Below are positions 1 to 6,309 of a stretch of DNA of 11,287 bases, piece by piece. The position numbers were made by a program, and so were the translations under genes. The DNA lies in assembly GCA_012513595.1 (NCBI GenBank), contig JAAZBY010000578.1:1-11287 (forward strand), read 5' to 3'. Position 1 is the stretch's first letter, and every line of letters begins with the position of its first letter. The DNA is from Chloroflexota bacterium (GTDB lineage Bacteria > Chloroflexota > Anaerolineae > UBA1429). The notes beneath the pieces are model-generated. The model did no database searches. It was not told the origin of the DNA and worked only from the letters and a program-made list of their open reading frames with translations.

Positions 1-525
1 GCGCTCCGCGATCTCGGGGTTCGACAGGCCCAGGATCATGAGCCCGAGCACCTCGCGCTCACGCGGGGTCAGGTCACGGCCAGGGGGCGGGGGCGCGGTG
101 GTGGCGCGGATGAGGGCCTGGGCGGCCTCGGGCGCGAGAGACCCTCGGCCGCGGTAGGTGGCGCGAATGGCTTCGGCCAGCTCGCTGTGCGACACGTTCT
201 TCAACAGGTATCCGGTGGCGCCGGCCTGCAGGGCGCGGCGCACCAGGTCGTCCTCGGCGAAGCTGGTCAGCACCAGGACGCGCACCTCCGGCCACTGGCG
301 GTGAATGGCCTCCGTCGCGGCGACCCCGTCGACGTCTGGCATGACCAGGTCCATCAGGACCACGTCGGGTCGCAGGCTTCCGCACTGGCTGATGGCCTGC
401 CGTCCGCCGCTCGCTTCGCCCACCAGCTCGAGGTCAGTGTGCGCGCGGAGAAAGGCGATCAGGCCGCTGCGAACCACCGGCTGATCGTCCACGATCAGGA
501 CGCGAATGGGGTTCTCTACCGGCAC
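1..525 (-). CDS. NarL/FixJ-type DNA-binding response regulator, C-terminus cut by window edge
   Basis: Cytoplasmic transcription factor expected to receive phosphate from the kinase encoded immediately upstream (557-2893). The visible 175 residues begin PVENPIRVLIVDDQP, with the acidic pair near residues 13-14. The phosphoacceptor is Asp59 in VLMDLVMPDVDG, the switch Thr is in VLVLTS (about residue 86), and the conserved Lys109 is in GYLLKN. A Pro-rich linker (about 142-151) leads into the start of a LuxR-type helix-turn-helix, LTPREREVLGLM...LSNPEIAER, which runs off the left edge, so the last ~35-40 residues are missing. The start is GTG at 525-523, preceded by AGGAGG at 531-536 with a 5-base spacer; no ATG gives a complete receiver domain. 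It lies 31 bases after the kinase stop and is clearly the third gene of that operon. Family assignment is firm; target genes are unknown. Confidence 0.95.
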   Translation of the reverse strand, partial: MPVENPIRVLIVDDQPVVRSGLIAFLRAHTDLELVGEASGGRQAISQCGSLRPDVVLMDLVMPDVDGVAATEAIHRQWPEVRVLVLTSFAEDDLVRRALQAGATGYLLKNVSHSELAEAIRATYRGRGSLAPEAAQALIRATTAPPPPGRDLTPREREVLGLMILGLSNPEIAER

Positions 526-556
526 GTGTGCCTCCTTTCTGTTGTACGCCTGCCCG

Positions 557-2893
557 TCAACCATCGGTCTGCAGCGTGCCCTGACGCTCCGGGCGCCAGG
601 ACACAGAGACACGTGTCCCCTGGCCGGGCACGCTGGAGATGCTCAGGCGGGCGCCCACCGCTTCGGCGCGCTCGCGCATGATGCCCAGGCCCAGGCTGCC
701 CGGGCGCGTGGCCCCCAAGCAGAAACCGTGCCCGTTGTCCTCGATGATGAGGTCTGCCCAGCCGGACCCTTCGCCGATCTGCCAGAGGACGCTGGCCGCG
801 CTGGCGCCCGAGTGCCGGGCCATGTTGTTCAGCGCCTCTTGGGCGACGCGGTACAGCGCCAGGCGGACCTGCGTGGGCGGCTCCGGGCTCTGCGCCGCGG
901 TCAGCGCGATCGGCACGCGGGAGCGCCCCTGGGCCGCGTCGCAGAGCTGGCGGAGCAGCTGGTGCAGGGGTGTATCGGCCAGGGCCCGCGGCCGCAACTC
1001 CATCAGCAGGGCGCGCATCTCGGCGAGGGCGCCGCGCGTCAGGAGGTGCAACTCAGCGAGCCGCTCCTGCCCCTCGCCAGGGTCGCGCTCCCAGATTATG
1101 GGGAGCACTCCGGCGATCAGGTTGGCGGAAAAGAGCATCTGCGTGACCGAGTCGTGCAGCTCACGGGCCAGGCGGTTCCTTTCTGCAGAAACGGCGGCCT
1201 CCTCGGCACGCGCCACTAGCCGCGCGTTCTCGGCGGCCACACCCGCTTGCTGCCCCAAGGCGGCCAGGAGTCTCAGGGTGTCGGGATCGGGATCCGTGGG
1301 CCCGGGCCAGGCCAACAGGAGCAGGCCCTGCAGCTGGTCGCGGGCCACCAGCGGCACCGAGACGACCTGCCCTCCGCCCATGGCGGGCAGGCCGCCCTGC
1401 AACGCGCTCGGCAGCTCTGAGCGAGCGCAAAGCGCTGGCGCCAGGCCGTCCGCCAGACCGCGCGCCCCGGAGCGGTCCAGAGCAGCGTCGGGGGGCTGCG
1501 ACGGGCCACCCCGCACCGCCACGAGGGCCAGGCCGCCGTCGGCAGTGGCCGCGCAGGCCAGGCCCGCCCCCAAAGAGAGGGCCGTAAGGGTGTGCTCGAG
1601 GGCGGCGGTGAGGACCTCGTCCAGGTCCAGCGTACGGCTTACCACTGCCGCCATGGCGTTCAGGGTGCTGAGCGCGCGGGTGCGATCCGCCACCTGGCGC
1701 TCGAGGCCGTCATACAGGGTGCGCAGCCGCGCGGACATATGGTTGAAAGCCGCGGCCAGCCTGGCCAGCTCGGGATCCTCGGGCATATCGATGCGCTGGC
1801 CGAGGTCACCGGCGGCGATCCCCTGGGCGGCCTCGGTGAGCCCTGCCAGCGGGCGGGTCAGGCGCCGGATCCCGGCCACGACCACGGCCGTCGGCACCAG
1901 CAACCCGAGGGCCAGCAACAGGATGGCCAGCCGGCCGACGTCGGTAACGGGGCGGACGAGCACCGCCCAGTCCTCCTCCTGGACGAGGCCCCAAGACGTG
2001 TCAGGCACTGGCGCGTACCCGGCGATCAGGGCGCGCCCCTCTTGGTCGGCCAGGCGCACCGAGCCGCTGCCCCGGCCACGCAGGGCCGCTACGGCAGCGT
2101 GTGCCGAAAGGTCCGTTCCCGCGGCAAGCGGCCCGCCCCAGGCCTCTCGGCTGCCCGTCGAAACGAGGCCAATGAGGCGCCCGGCCCCGTCCACGAGGAG
2201 CAGGCGAGCGCCCCCGCCCTGGGGAGAGGTCCCGTCCGAGAGAAGCCGCCCCACGGCGCGCGCCAGGGCGTTGGGCTCGACGCCGGGTGCCGGCTCGAGC
2301 GCGAAAAGGCCGGCAATCGTCCCCAGCGGCTGGCGCCCCGGGCCGTAGACGGGCAGGAGAAGCGGCACGACCGCGGGCCCCTGATCCCCGAGCGCCGCGA
2401 CGTCGGCGCCAAAGGGGAGCGGGTCGCCGCTGTCAGCGCGAGCCTGGCCAGACGCAGCCATTCCCAGGGGGCTCCAATCCTGCCCGACGAGAGCAGGCCG
2501 GCGGGGATCGGCGGCGATCACCTGCCCGCCAAGGTCGAGGATCACGACGCCCTCGTCAAACGCGCGCAGCTCACCGATCGCCCAGCGCAGCGCCACACGC
2601 ATCCGCGCCGGGTCGCCGCTGCGCACGTCGTCACTGGCGCCGACGCGGTCCAGCACGGCCAGCGGCGTCAGCAGGTCGGTGGACAGCCTCTGGGCCAGCA
2701 GACGGGTTATCTCGGCGTTGCGTGCGCGCAGGAGGTTGTCCGTCACCCGGTAGTAGGCCAGGGTGACGCTGCCGGCCGCCAGCCCCACGATCAATACCAG
2801 CGGCACCACGCCCCACAGGACGATGCGTGCCCCCAGCCCCCGCGGAGTGGGGACGAACACACGCAGGCGGTCAGGCAGGGAGGAGCGGCTCAC
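557..2893 (-). CDS. Membrane sensor histidine kinase (dCache-like/HAMP/GAF/HisKA_3/HATPase_c)
   Basis: A 778-residue NarX/DesK-class kinase in the cytoplasmic membrane. TM1 is about residues 24-48 and TM2 about 320-342. Between them lies a ~270-residue extracytoplasmic region with two PAS-like halves (GQVIAADP...LVGQDWS near 123-141; LLLVDGAGRLIGL...DTSWGLVQEEDW near 231-309), resembling a dCache sensor. HAMP spans about 342-396, a GAF-like domain about 408-555, then HisKA_3 with phosphoacceptor His580 in RLARELHDSVTQ. HATPase_c has N-box QEALNN (685-690), G1 DNGHGF (719-724) and G2 GSLGLGIM (732-739). All catalytic boxes are intact. The start is GTG at 2893-2891, overlapping the upstream lipoprotein stop as GTGA. 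The reading frame stays open another 200 codons upstream, but that part lies antisense-frame within the lipoprotein gene and looks like arginine-rich shadow sequence. The ligand is unknown; the cognate regulator is presumably the next gene (1-525). Confidence 0.93.
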   Translation of the reverse strand: MSRSSLPDRLRVFVPTPRGLGARIVLWGVVPLVLIVGLAAGSVTLAYYRVTDNLLRARNAEITRLLAQRLSTDLLTPLAVLDRVGASDDVRSGDPARMRVALRWAIGELRAFDEGVVILDLGGQVIAADPRRPALVGQDWSPLGMAASGQARADSGDPLPFGADVAALGDQGPAVVPLLLPVYGPGRQPLGTIAGLFALEPAPGVEPNALARAVGRLLSDGTSPQGGGARLLLVDGAGRLIGLVSTGSREAWGGPLAAGTDLSAHAAVAALRGRGSGSVRLADQEGRALIAGYAPVPDTSWGLVQEEDWAVLVRPVTDVGRLAILLLALGLLVPTAVVVAGIRRLTRPLAGLTEAAQGIAAGDLGQRIDMPEDPELARLAAAFNHMSARLRTLYDGLERQVADRTRALSTLNAMAAVVSRTLDLDEVLTAALEHTLTALSLGAGLACAATADGGLALVAVRGGPSQPPDAALDRSGARGLADGLAPALCARSELPSALQGGLPAMGGGQVVSVPLVARDQLQGLLLLAWPGPTDPDPDTLRLLAALGQQAGVAAENARLVARAEEAAVSAERNRLARELHDSVTQMLFSANLIAGVLPIIWERDPGEGQERLAELHLLTRGALAEMRALLMELRPRALADTPLHQLLRQLCDAAQGRSRVPIALTAAQSPEPPTQVRLALYRVAQEALNNMARHSGASAASVLWQIGEGSGWADLIIEDNGHGFCLGATRPGSLGLGIMRERAEAVGARLSISSVPGQGTRVSVSWRPERQGTLQTDG

Positions 2894-3963
2894 GGCGTGA
2901 ACGCCATCGTGCCTACGATGGCCTTGAACTGGTCCACGAGTGCCCCAGCGGCGGCCAGTCGTTCGGGGAAGCCAGAGATCGGATCGTGGAAGGTGACGCG
3001 CAGGTCGCCCTTCTCCGGGTGCTGGAAGACGTAGCGGCGCAGGCTGAGCAGGTCGGTGAGTGCCTCCTCCTCCCACACGGCGGTAAGGTCGCCCACCTGC
3101 AGAGCCTCGCTGCGGGCGGGCTCCAGGTTGGCGTCGCGGAACTGCTCGAGCGTGCCGACAGTGACTTCGACGACAAAGGGGGTCACGCCCAGCCCACCGG
3201 GCTCCGCAGCGCGTGCGGCCCACTCCTGGGGCATGACGTGCACCAACAGGCGTACGTTCCGCGGGCCGAGGGGCGGCAGGCCCGGGTCGGCGCGGTACTC
3301 GGCAAAGGCCCAGTCGGGGGGGAGCGAGAAGCGGAAACCGTAGGAGTCGTTGACATAAACGGGCCAGCCCGTGGTGAGGCTGTCCTGGGCCGACCCGCCG
3401 GCCGACGGGACGCGCGTCAGCGTCGGCTGGGGGAGCAGCGTCGGCCGGAAGGGCGCCTCGCGCTCGCCGCAGTACACCTGGTCGATGCGCCACTGCCCGC
3501 CGGTGCGCGCAAGGTGCACCTCGAGGAGCTGGCCCGGGAAACCTGTGGTGACGTGCACCACGGCCCGCTCCGCATCAACGCGGACGCGCTGAGCGGTGAA
3601 CCGGGTAGGCAGGTCCTGGGCACACAGGAGCGGGTCGACCGCACCGCGGTCAAAGCCGGCCACGATCTCGCTGAGCCGTACGGCATAGCCCTCACTGAGG
3701 TATCCGCTGCTGGCCAGGGTGCCGTCCGTCAGCGGTGCCCCGCTCTGCCCGATGTACCAGCGGTAGAAGGAGTCGACCAGCTCCTCCGGAGGGAGGGCGC
3801 TCAGGTCGCCGAGGCCCGTCGCTGCCGTGGGCGAGGCGGCCGGCAGGGCTGCCGCGGGCGAGGGGGCGGCGGAGGGTCCGCCGCCCGCGGCTGGGGCACA
3901 CCCGTGCAGGGCGGCCAACAGGCCCAGGACGGTCAGGAGACGGGCAGGCCAGTGGGCGGTCAT
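2890..3963 (-). CDS. Secreted lipoprotein with DUF3828/NTF2-like and PsbP-like parts
   Basis: A 357-residue exported protein whose function is not recognised. The N-terminus has a short basic stretch, a hydrophobic core and a lipobox-like LHGC ending at Cys22; His at -2 is unusual, so lipidation is likely but not certain. An Ala/Pro/Ser-rich linker covers about 23-50. Residues ~58-166 (ELVDSFYRWYIG ... GGQWRIDQVYC) resemble DUF3828/NTF2-like folds, with Cys114 and Cys165 available for a disulfide. Residues ~203-354 begin YVNDSYGFRFSLPPDW, the opening typical of PsbP-like domains, and end in an FKAIVGTM stretch. The start is ATG at 3963-3961 with GGAG at 3972-3975. A longer in-frame ATG at 4131 would add 56 non-hydrophobic residues ahead of the signal peptide and is rejected. 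It is first in the operon and overlaps the kinase start by four bases, suggesting it works with the kinase, perhaps as ligand-binding partner or reporter of envelope state (inference). Confidence 0.85.
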   Translation of the reverse strand: MTAHWPARLLTVLGLLAALHGCAPAAGGGPSAAPSPAAALPAASPTAATGLGDLSALPPEELVDSFYRWYIGQSGAPLTDGTLASSGYLSEGYAVRLSEIVAGFDRGAVDPLLCAQDLPTRFTAQRVRVDAERAVVHVTTGFPGQLLEVHLARTGGQWRIDQVYCGEREAPFRPTLLPQPTLTRVPSAGGSAQDSLTTGWPVYVNDSYGFRFSLPPDWAFAEYRADPGLPPLGPRNVRLLVHVMPQEWAARAAEPGGLGVTPFVVEVTVGTLEQFRDANLEPARSEALQVGDLTAVWEEEALTDLLSLRRYVFQHPEKGDLRVTFHDPISGFPERLAAAGALVDQFKAIVGTMAFTP

Positions 3964-4242
3964 CTCGTCGACTCCGTTGTTCGCGGTGCTGAGGCTGGGA
4001 GACTCTGAGTCGAGCGTACCATGGTGACGGGCCTGGCCCATCGGTGAACAGTCGGATATCCGTCTCCATCGAACGGCCAGGCCGTGCCGCAGGGGGGCCG
4101 TCCACGGCCGCGGCGCGGCCGCCGGGCGCAAGACTGGCCGATCGGCCAGGGGCTGCCTCGTCGCCCGTATGACGCGCCCATGCGGGCGGCATGGTAGGGT
4201 AGTTTGGAGAGTGATGCTCCACCCAGACCCCGAGGAGGACCC
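3964..4242. promoter_or_regulatory. Divergent intergenic region with several palindromes
   Basis: This 279-base region separates the start codons of the lipoprotein operon (leftward) and the receiver-domain gene (rightward), so both promoters should lie here, but I could not pick a convincing -35/-10 pair on either strand. It contains perfect dyads at 4001-4011 (GACTCTGAGTC), 4053-4062 (CGGATATCCG) and 4134-4149, plus several GGCC-rich inverted stretches. It holds no plausible gene. Confidence 0.6.
4134..4149. promoter_or_regulatory. Perfect 16-bp palindrome, candidate operator
   Basis: CTGGCCGATCGGCCAG is a perfect uninterrupted 16-bp dyad. It sits ~95 bases upstream of the receiver-domain start and ~170 bases upstream of the lipoprotein start, a position suited to a regulator acting on both divergent units. 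GC-rich DNA makes GGCC dyads commoner than average, so its role as an operator is inference. Confidence 0.4.
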
Positions 4243-4653
4243 ATGCGCATCATCGTCGCCGACGATCGGCCGGCCGTGCGCTCCGCCCTGCGCCTCCTGC
4301 TAGACGAAAGGTCTCACCACCAGGTCGTCGGCGAGGTGGGCGATGCCCGCCGACTGACAGAGACCATCGCCGCCGCGCAGGCGGAGCTCCTCCTGTTCGA
4401 CTGGGAGCTGCCGGGCCTCCGGCCCAGCAGGTTCCTGGCTGCGGCGCGCCGGCGCTGGCCGGCGCTCGGGCTGGTAGCAATGAGCAGCCGGCCCGAGGCG
4501 CGCGAGGCCGCCCTGGCCGCTGGCGCAGATGCCTTTCTGCCCAAGACCGACCCGCCCGAGCGCGTTCTGGCGGCTCTGGCATCGGTCTGCAGGGCGTTGG
4601 AGGGCCGGCGCGGGCGGCCGCCGGCGGGCTCTGCTCACTCGGAGCCTGGATAG
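4243..4653 (+). CDS. Stand-alone receiver (CheY-like) domain protein
   Basis: A 136-residue single-domain response regulator. It begins MRIIVADDRPAVRSALRLLLDE, with acidic residues Asp7/Asp8. The phosphoacceptor is Asp53 in LLLFDWELPG, the switch Ser is at 81-82 (VAMSSR) and the conserved Lys101 is in FLPKTD, so the phosphorylation site looks functional. No DNA-binding or enzymatic domain follows; the C-terminal ~15 residues are Arg/Gly/Pro-rich. The start is ATG at 4243 with GAGGAGG at 4232-4238. A TTG 13 codons upstream (4204) is open but has no comparable ribosome site. It is divergent from the lipoprotein/kinase/regulator operon and could be a second phosphate acceptor, sink or adaptor for that kinase (inference). 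Its last 19 bases overlap the 3' end of the convergent transporter gene. Confidence 0.9.
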   Translation: MRIIVADDRPAVRSALRLLLDERSHHQVVGEVGDARRLTETIAAAQAELLLFDWELPGLRPSRFLAAARRRWPALGLVAMSSRPEAREAALAAGADAFLPKTDPPERVLAALASVCRALEGRRGRPPAGSAHSEPG

Positions 4654-6014
4654 TCCGTGGCGTCCTGCGCGGCCAGGGCTAGGCGTTCCCGTAGGGCCAG
4701 GTGCTGGGCGCGCCCCAGCGGAAAGCGCACGGCCAGCAGGATTCCCCCACAGAGGAGCAGAGCGGGGAGCGGCCCGGTGAGTGCCCGGATGGCCGTCAGG
4801 GCTGAGGGCGCCTGCTGGGTGGCGTTGGGCACGTAGCCGGCCCAGTCGAGCGCTACGCCTACCAGGAACAGGGCCAGCCCCGCAGCCGCCTTCTCGGCCA
4901 GCATTACCAGGCTGTAGAACATCCCCTCGTGGCGGCTGCCCGTCTCCGCCTGGCCCCACTCGATCGTGTCGGGGATCATCGACCAGGGCAACACGTGCGC
5001 CGCCGATACGCCAATCCCGGCTAGCGCGCCGAGCCCCAGGATGAGCCCCACCGGCGCGCCCGGCCGCACCAGTCCCAGCAAGATCTGCACCGCCGCCCAG
5101 AAGCCGATGCCGTACATGTAGGCTTGACGTTTCTCCGTGCGCCGCGAGGCCCACTGCCAGAAGGGCAACACCACCAGCGCCGTCACAAAGATCACGGCAA
5201 AGATCGTGTCGCTTTGCCCCTCCATCCCCAGCCAGTACTTGAGGAAGTAGAGCAGTACGGCCTGTACCACGCTGACCGTCAACCAGGTCAGCAGGTAGAG
5301 GGCGGCCACCATGCGGAAGGGCCTGTTCCCCAAGGCCGCCCGCAGCGAGTTGCGCAGGCCGGGCTGGCTGGCGGCCGCCAGGTCGGGCCGTTCGCGGGTG
5401 CCGGCAAAGGTGCCCAGCAGCGGTAGCGCACTCAGCACGGCAAAGAGGATCCCGTTCAGGAGAACGCGGGAAGAGTTCTCTGGCCGGAAGGACCCGATGA
5501 TCATCCAGGGGACGATGAAGGTGATCAGGCTGCCGATGATCGAGAAGGCCATGCGGTAGGTCGTCAGGGCGGTGCGTTCATCGTAGTCGAGGGTGAGCTC
5601 GGGCGTCAGGGCAAAGTAGGGCATGTAGACAAAGGTGGCAATGGTGTCATAGAGGACATAGACACCGCCATAGTAGACGGCCAGGCCCGACTGGCTGGCG
5701 ATGGGCGGCCGCCACCACATGAGGGCGAACACCACGGCGAAGGGGATGGCGCCAAAAAGCAGGAAGGGACGCCTCCGTCCCCAACGGCTGCGCGTGCGGT
5801 CAGAGATATAGCCGACCAGGGGATCGTTGATCCAGTCCCACTGCTTGGCGACAAAGATCGCCAACCCCGCCAGAGCCGGTCGCAGCCCGACCACGTCGGT
5901 GAGGAAGAGCAGAAAGAAGACGCCGATCAGCGTGCTGGTGAGCGAGAAGCCGGTGTCTCCCAGGCCATAGAGGACCTTGGTCCGCAGGCTGAGTCGTTCG
6001 TCGGAAGCGGGCAT
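4635..6014 (-). CDS. GPH-family (glycoside-pentoside-hexuronide) cation symporter, MFS_2
   Basis: A 459-residue, ~12-TM inner-membrane carrier expected to bring in a sugar or glycoside with a cation (TC 2.A.2 family). Family signatures are clear: YGLGDTGFSL near residue 16, WDWINDPLVGYISDRTRSRWG (about 59-79) matching the conserved D-x-x-x-DP and D-R-T-x-x-x-W-G-R-x-R-P motifs, PELTLDYDERT (about 138-148), and IPDTIEWGQAETGSRHEGMFYS (about 347-368). The start is ATG at 6014-6012 with GGAGG at 6021-6025. An open frame continues 43 codons upstream but is not hydrophobic and crosses the promoter. Length fits the family. No glycosidase or sugar regulator is adjacent, so the substrate cannot be named. 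It is divergent from the ABC-F gene and convergent, with a 19-base overlap, with the receiver-domain gene. Confidence 0.92.
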   Translation of the reverse strand: MPASDERLSLRTKVLYGLGDTGFSLTSTLIGVFFLLFLTDVVGLRPALAGLAIFVAKQWDWINDPLVGYISDRTRSRWGRRRPFLLFGAIPFAVVFALMWWRPPIASQSGLAVYYGGVYVLYDTIATFVYMPYFALTPELTLDYDERTALTTYRMAFSIIGSLITFIVPWMIIGSFRPENSSRVLLNGILFAVLSALPLLGTFAGTRERPDLAAASQPGLRNSLRAALGNRPFRMVAALYLLTWLTVSVVQAVLLYFLKYWLGMEGQSDTIFAVIFVTALVVLPFWQWASRRTEKRQAYMYGIGFWAAVQILLGLVRPGAPVGLILGLGALAGIGVSAAHVLPWSMIPDTIEWGQAETGSRHEGMFYSLVMLAEKAAAGLALFLVGVALDWAGYVPNATQQAPSALTAIRALTGPLPALLLCGGILLAVRFPLGRAQHLALRERLALAAQDATDYPGSE

Positions 6015-6059
6015 GGCGAACCTCCGGTCGGTCGGTGGGGGTCGGCATGATGCGACCGT

Positions 6060-6088
6060 TTGGCTTATTGGCCCGTGGCACGTATTAT
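6060..6088 (+). promoter_or_regulatory. Sigma70-type promoter for the ABC-F unit
   Basis: TTGGCT at 6060-6065 and TATTAT at 6083-6088 are separated by exactly 17 bases. The expected transcription start is near 6095, leaving about 60 bases to the small reading frame at 6157 and about 150 to the ABC-F start. Confidence 0.7.
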
Positions 6089-6113
6089 AGCGGCGGACAG
6101 AGTGTGGACGCAA
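6084..6113 (-). promoter_or_regulatory. Overlapping leftward promoter for the GPH symporter
   Basis: On the minus strand a perfect TATAAT occupies 6089-6084, with TTGCGT at 6113-6108 and an 18-base spacer. The start would be near 6077, about 60 bases before the symporter ATG. It shares its -10 bases with the rightward promoter. Confidence 0.6.
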
Positions 6114-6156
6114 GACTTCTCGTGGTCGCGTCGCAGCAGGCAAGGAGGATCACGGC

Positions 6157-6309
6157 ATGGCGGGCACCATCATGCGCGTTCTGGCAGGCACCCCGGTGTG
6201 GAACGCCCAGCAGCCCGAGGCTGCACCGCGCGAGATGGAGATCCGCCCATGCTGCAAGTATCCGACCTTTGCAAGACTTACGGGGACAGCCCCGTCCTCA
6301 GCAGAATAA
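6157..6309 (+). CDS. Possible 50-residue leader ORF overlapping the ABC-F start
   Basis: An ATG at 6157 is preceded by AAGGAGG (6142-6148) with an 8-base spacer, the strongest ribosome site in this region and better than that of the ABC-F gene itself. The frame (MAGTIMRVLAGTPVWNAQQP...) ends TAA at 6307-6309, overlapping the first 61 bases of the ABC-F gene in another frame. Before the overlap most of its third codon positions are G or C, as in real genes here. Some antibiotic-resistance ABC-F genes are controlled by translated leader peptides, so a regulatory peptide is one reading. The alternative is that this was once the N-terminus of a longer protein, or is chance. I recognise no family. 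Confidence 0.4.
   Translation: MAGTIMRVLAGTPVWNAQQPEAAPREMEIRPCCKYPTFARLTGTAPSSAE

Noticed and set aside
2894..3493. A 200-codon upstream extension of the kinase frame.
   Set aside because: It overlaps the lipoprotein gene on the same strand, reads as Arg/Pro-rich shadow text, and the GTG at 2893 begins the natural N-terminus just before TM1.
557..4008. Long plus-strand open frames opposite the kinase and lipoprotein genes, up to 569 codons.
   Set aside because: They are antisense frames kept open by high GC. They are rich in Arg/Ala/Ser/Pro, lack domains, and the minus-strand proteins have complete catalytic motifs.
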